A stretch of 64,000 nt of DNA from Sphingobacterium humi (GTDB lineage Bacteria; Bacteroidota; Bacteroidia; Sphingobacteriales; Sphingobacteriaceae). The notes below the pieces were generated by a model, which saw only the letters and a program-made list of their open reading frames with translations, was not told where the DNA came from and made no database searches. Made by a program: the position numbers and the translations under genes. The stretch is taken from positions 100,121 through 164,120 of the forward strand of contig NZ_WSQA01000013.1 of assembly GCF_009768885.1 (NCBI RefSeq), given 5' to 3'. The stretch's first letter is position 1. Each line of letters begins with the position of its first letter. Shown in pieces: positions 63,384 to 64,000 of the stretch.

Positions 63384-63883
63384 TATGATAGAATTGGTAG
63401 AGTAAAATAAAACGTGGAACCTTTTCCTAATACACTAGATGCTCCACATTCACCTCCATGTTGTTGAATTATTTCTTTACAAATATGAAGCCCCAACCCT
63501 AGTCCTTGAAACCTGGAAGAATTTTCTTCAACTCGGTAAAATTTATCAAAAACAAGGGGGATTTGATAGTGAGGAATACCAACTCCATTATCGGAAACCT
63601 CAAGCCGGTAATTATTCCCGTCAACAAAAGTTTTCAGTATTATTTCATTGCAATTCGGCGTATATTTTACTGCATTAGAAATATAATTATTTATAACCTG
63701 TTCAATCCGTAGTGCATCTGCTCGAACAATTGTATTAAAAGACGATCGATCATGTAAGATTTCAACATTTGGATAAGCCATTTTTATGGATTCTAAAACC
63801 TTATCCAAAAAGTCGTCAATGTTAATTTTTTGAATATTTAATTTAAGGCCAACATTTTCAAGCCTTGAAATATCAGTACTGTC
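63383..63883 (-). pseudogene. Remnant of a histidine kinase (ATPase domain only)
   Basis: An open frame from an upstream stop (63884-63886) to the TAA at 63385-63383 encodes the end of a HisKA domain (DISRLEN, then LKLNIQKIN) and a full HATPase domain (N-box INNYISNAVKY, SDNGVGIP, GLGLGLHICKEI). There is no ATG; a TTG at 63808 is possible (141 aa). The H-box and sensor part are absent and the upstream 117 bases do not continue the gene, so it is most likely a 5-prime-truncated kinase. The stop overlaps the next start codon as TAATG. Confidence 0.7.
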
Positions 63884-64000
63884 CTAAATAAATATTTTGG
63901 CATAAAAAATCCTTCTCCATTCGTGTTCAATTGAAGAATTCGGTTAATTACTGGCAAGGTATCCTATCTGTGTTACTAAATGAGCGTATATTGTCCTTTT

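Noticed and set aside
1..64000. CRISPR arrays, tRNA or rRNA genes, insertion sequences
   Set aside because: No repeat-spacer arrays, cloverleaf structures or transposase genes were recognised.

Overview
The window looks like a chromosome segment of a member of the Bacteroidota, most likely a Sphingobacteriaceae relative (Sphingobacterium/Pedobacter type). This rests on the -7 elements of the form TAnnTTTG with no Shine-Dalgarno usage, FISUMP/fimbrillin-like lipoproteins, a long-form GAPDH, FtsX-type permeases of about 800 residues and the CHASE3/GAF hybrid kinase. The taxon is inferred; no rRNA or tRNA gene is visible.

Layout. 1-2.8 kb: start of an unknown minus-strand gene, then a MacB/FtsX-type permease behind a candidate sigma-54 promoter with paired upstream palindromes. 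About 2.8-12.4 kb: an AT-rich integrated element with a tyrosine integrase, a coupled 4-TM protein, an HTH protein, a VapE-like ATPase, a Toprim primase-like protein, a small RHH-like protein, iteron-like repeats, and a three-gene cassette of D12 adenine methyltransferase, SMC/ABC-type ATPase and PtuB-like HNH nuclease. That cassette is my best candidate for a new defence system. About 12.5-42.4 kb: housekeeping genes of higher GC: hemW, a frameshifted small exported protein, long GAPDH, waaA, UDP-glucuronate decarboxylase, galE, DUF983 and AraC, mfd, M14 peptidase, a Cys/Met PLP enzyme, a galactose operon (galT-galK-galM-sodium symporter), a GMC dehydrogenase pair, a ClC channel, a metallophosphoesterase, hemH, ispH, an outer-membrane barrel and ndk.

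42.4-64 kb is AT-rich accessory DNA: a two-copy hairpin element around a lipoprotein gene, ybeY, a block with two divergently placed amidohydrolase paralogues, an ankyrin lipoprotein, an AraC regulator and a dead MFS transporter, a FISUMP lipoprotein with a 59-residue partner peptide, a NEW3-protein/ABC exporter triad, a decayed fatty-acid desaturase, and a minus-strand signalling operon (kinase fragment, hybrid kinase with three receivers, receiver, CheR, receiver).

How the parts work together. The gal operon and galE, about 9 kb apart, make up uptake plus the Leloir pathway. uxs and galE supply nucleotide sugars next to waaA (Kdo transfer to lipid A). hemW and hemH serve haem, and ispH serves isoprenoids. 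The signalling operon probably forms one phosphorelay. Most start sites were decided by alignment to family N-termini and -7 elements; several genes (ispH, hemW, hemH, the first AraC gene) have the -7 element only 4-8 bases before ATG, which suggests leaderless or near-leaderless transcripts.
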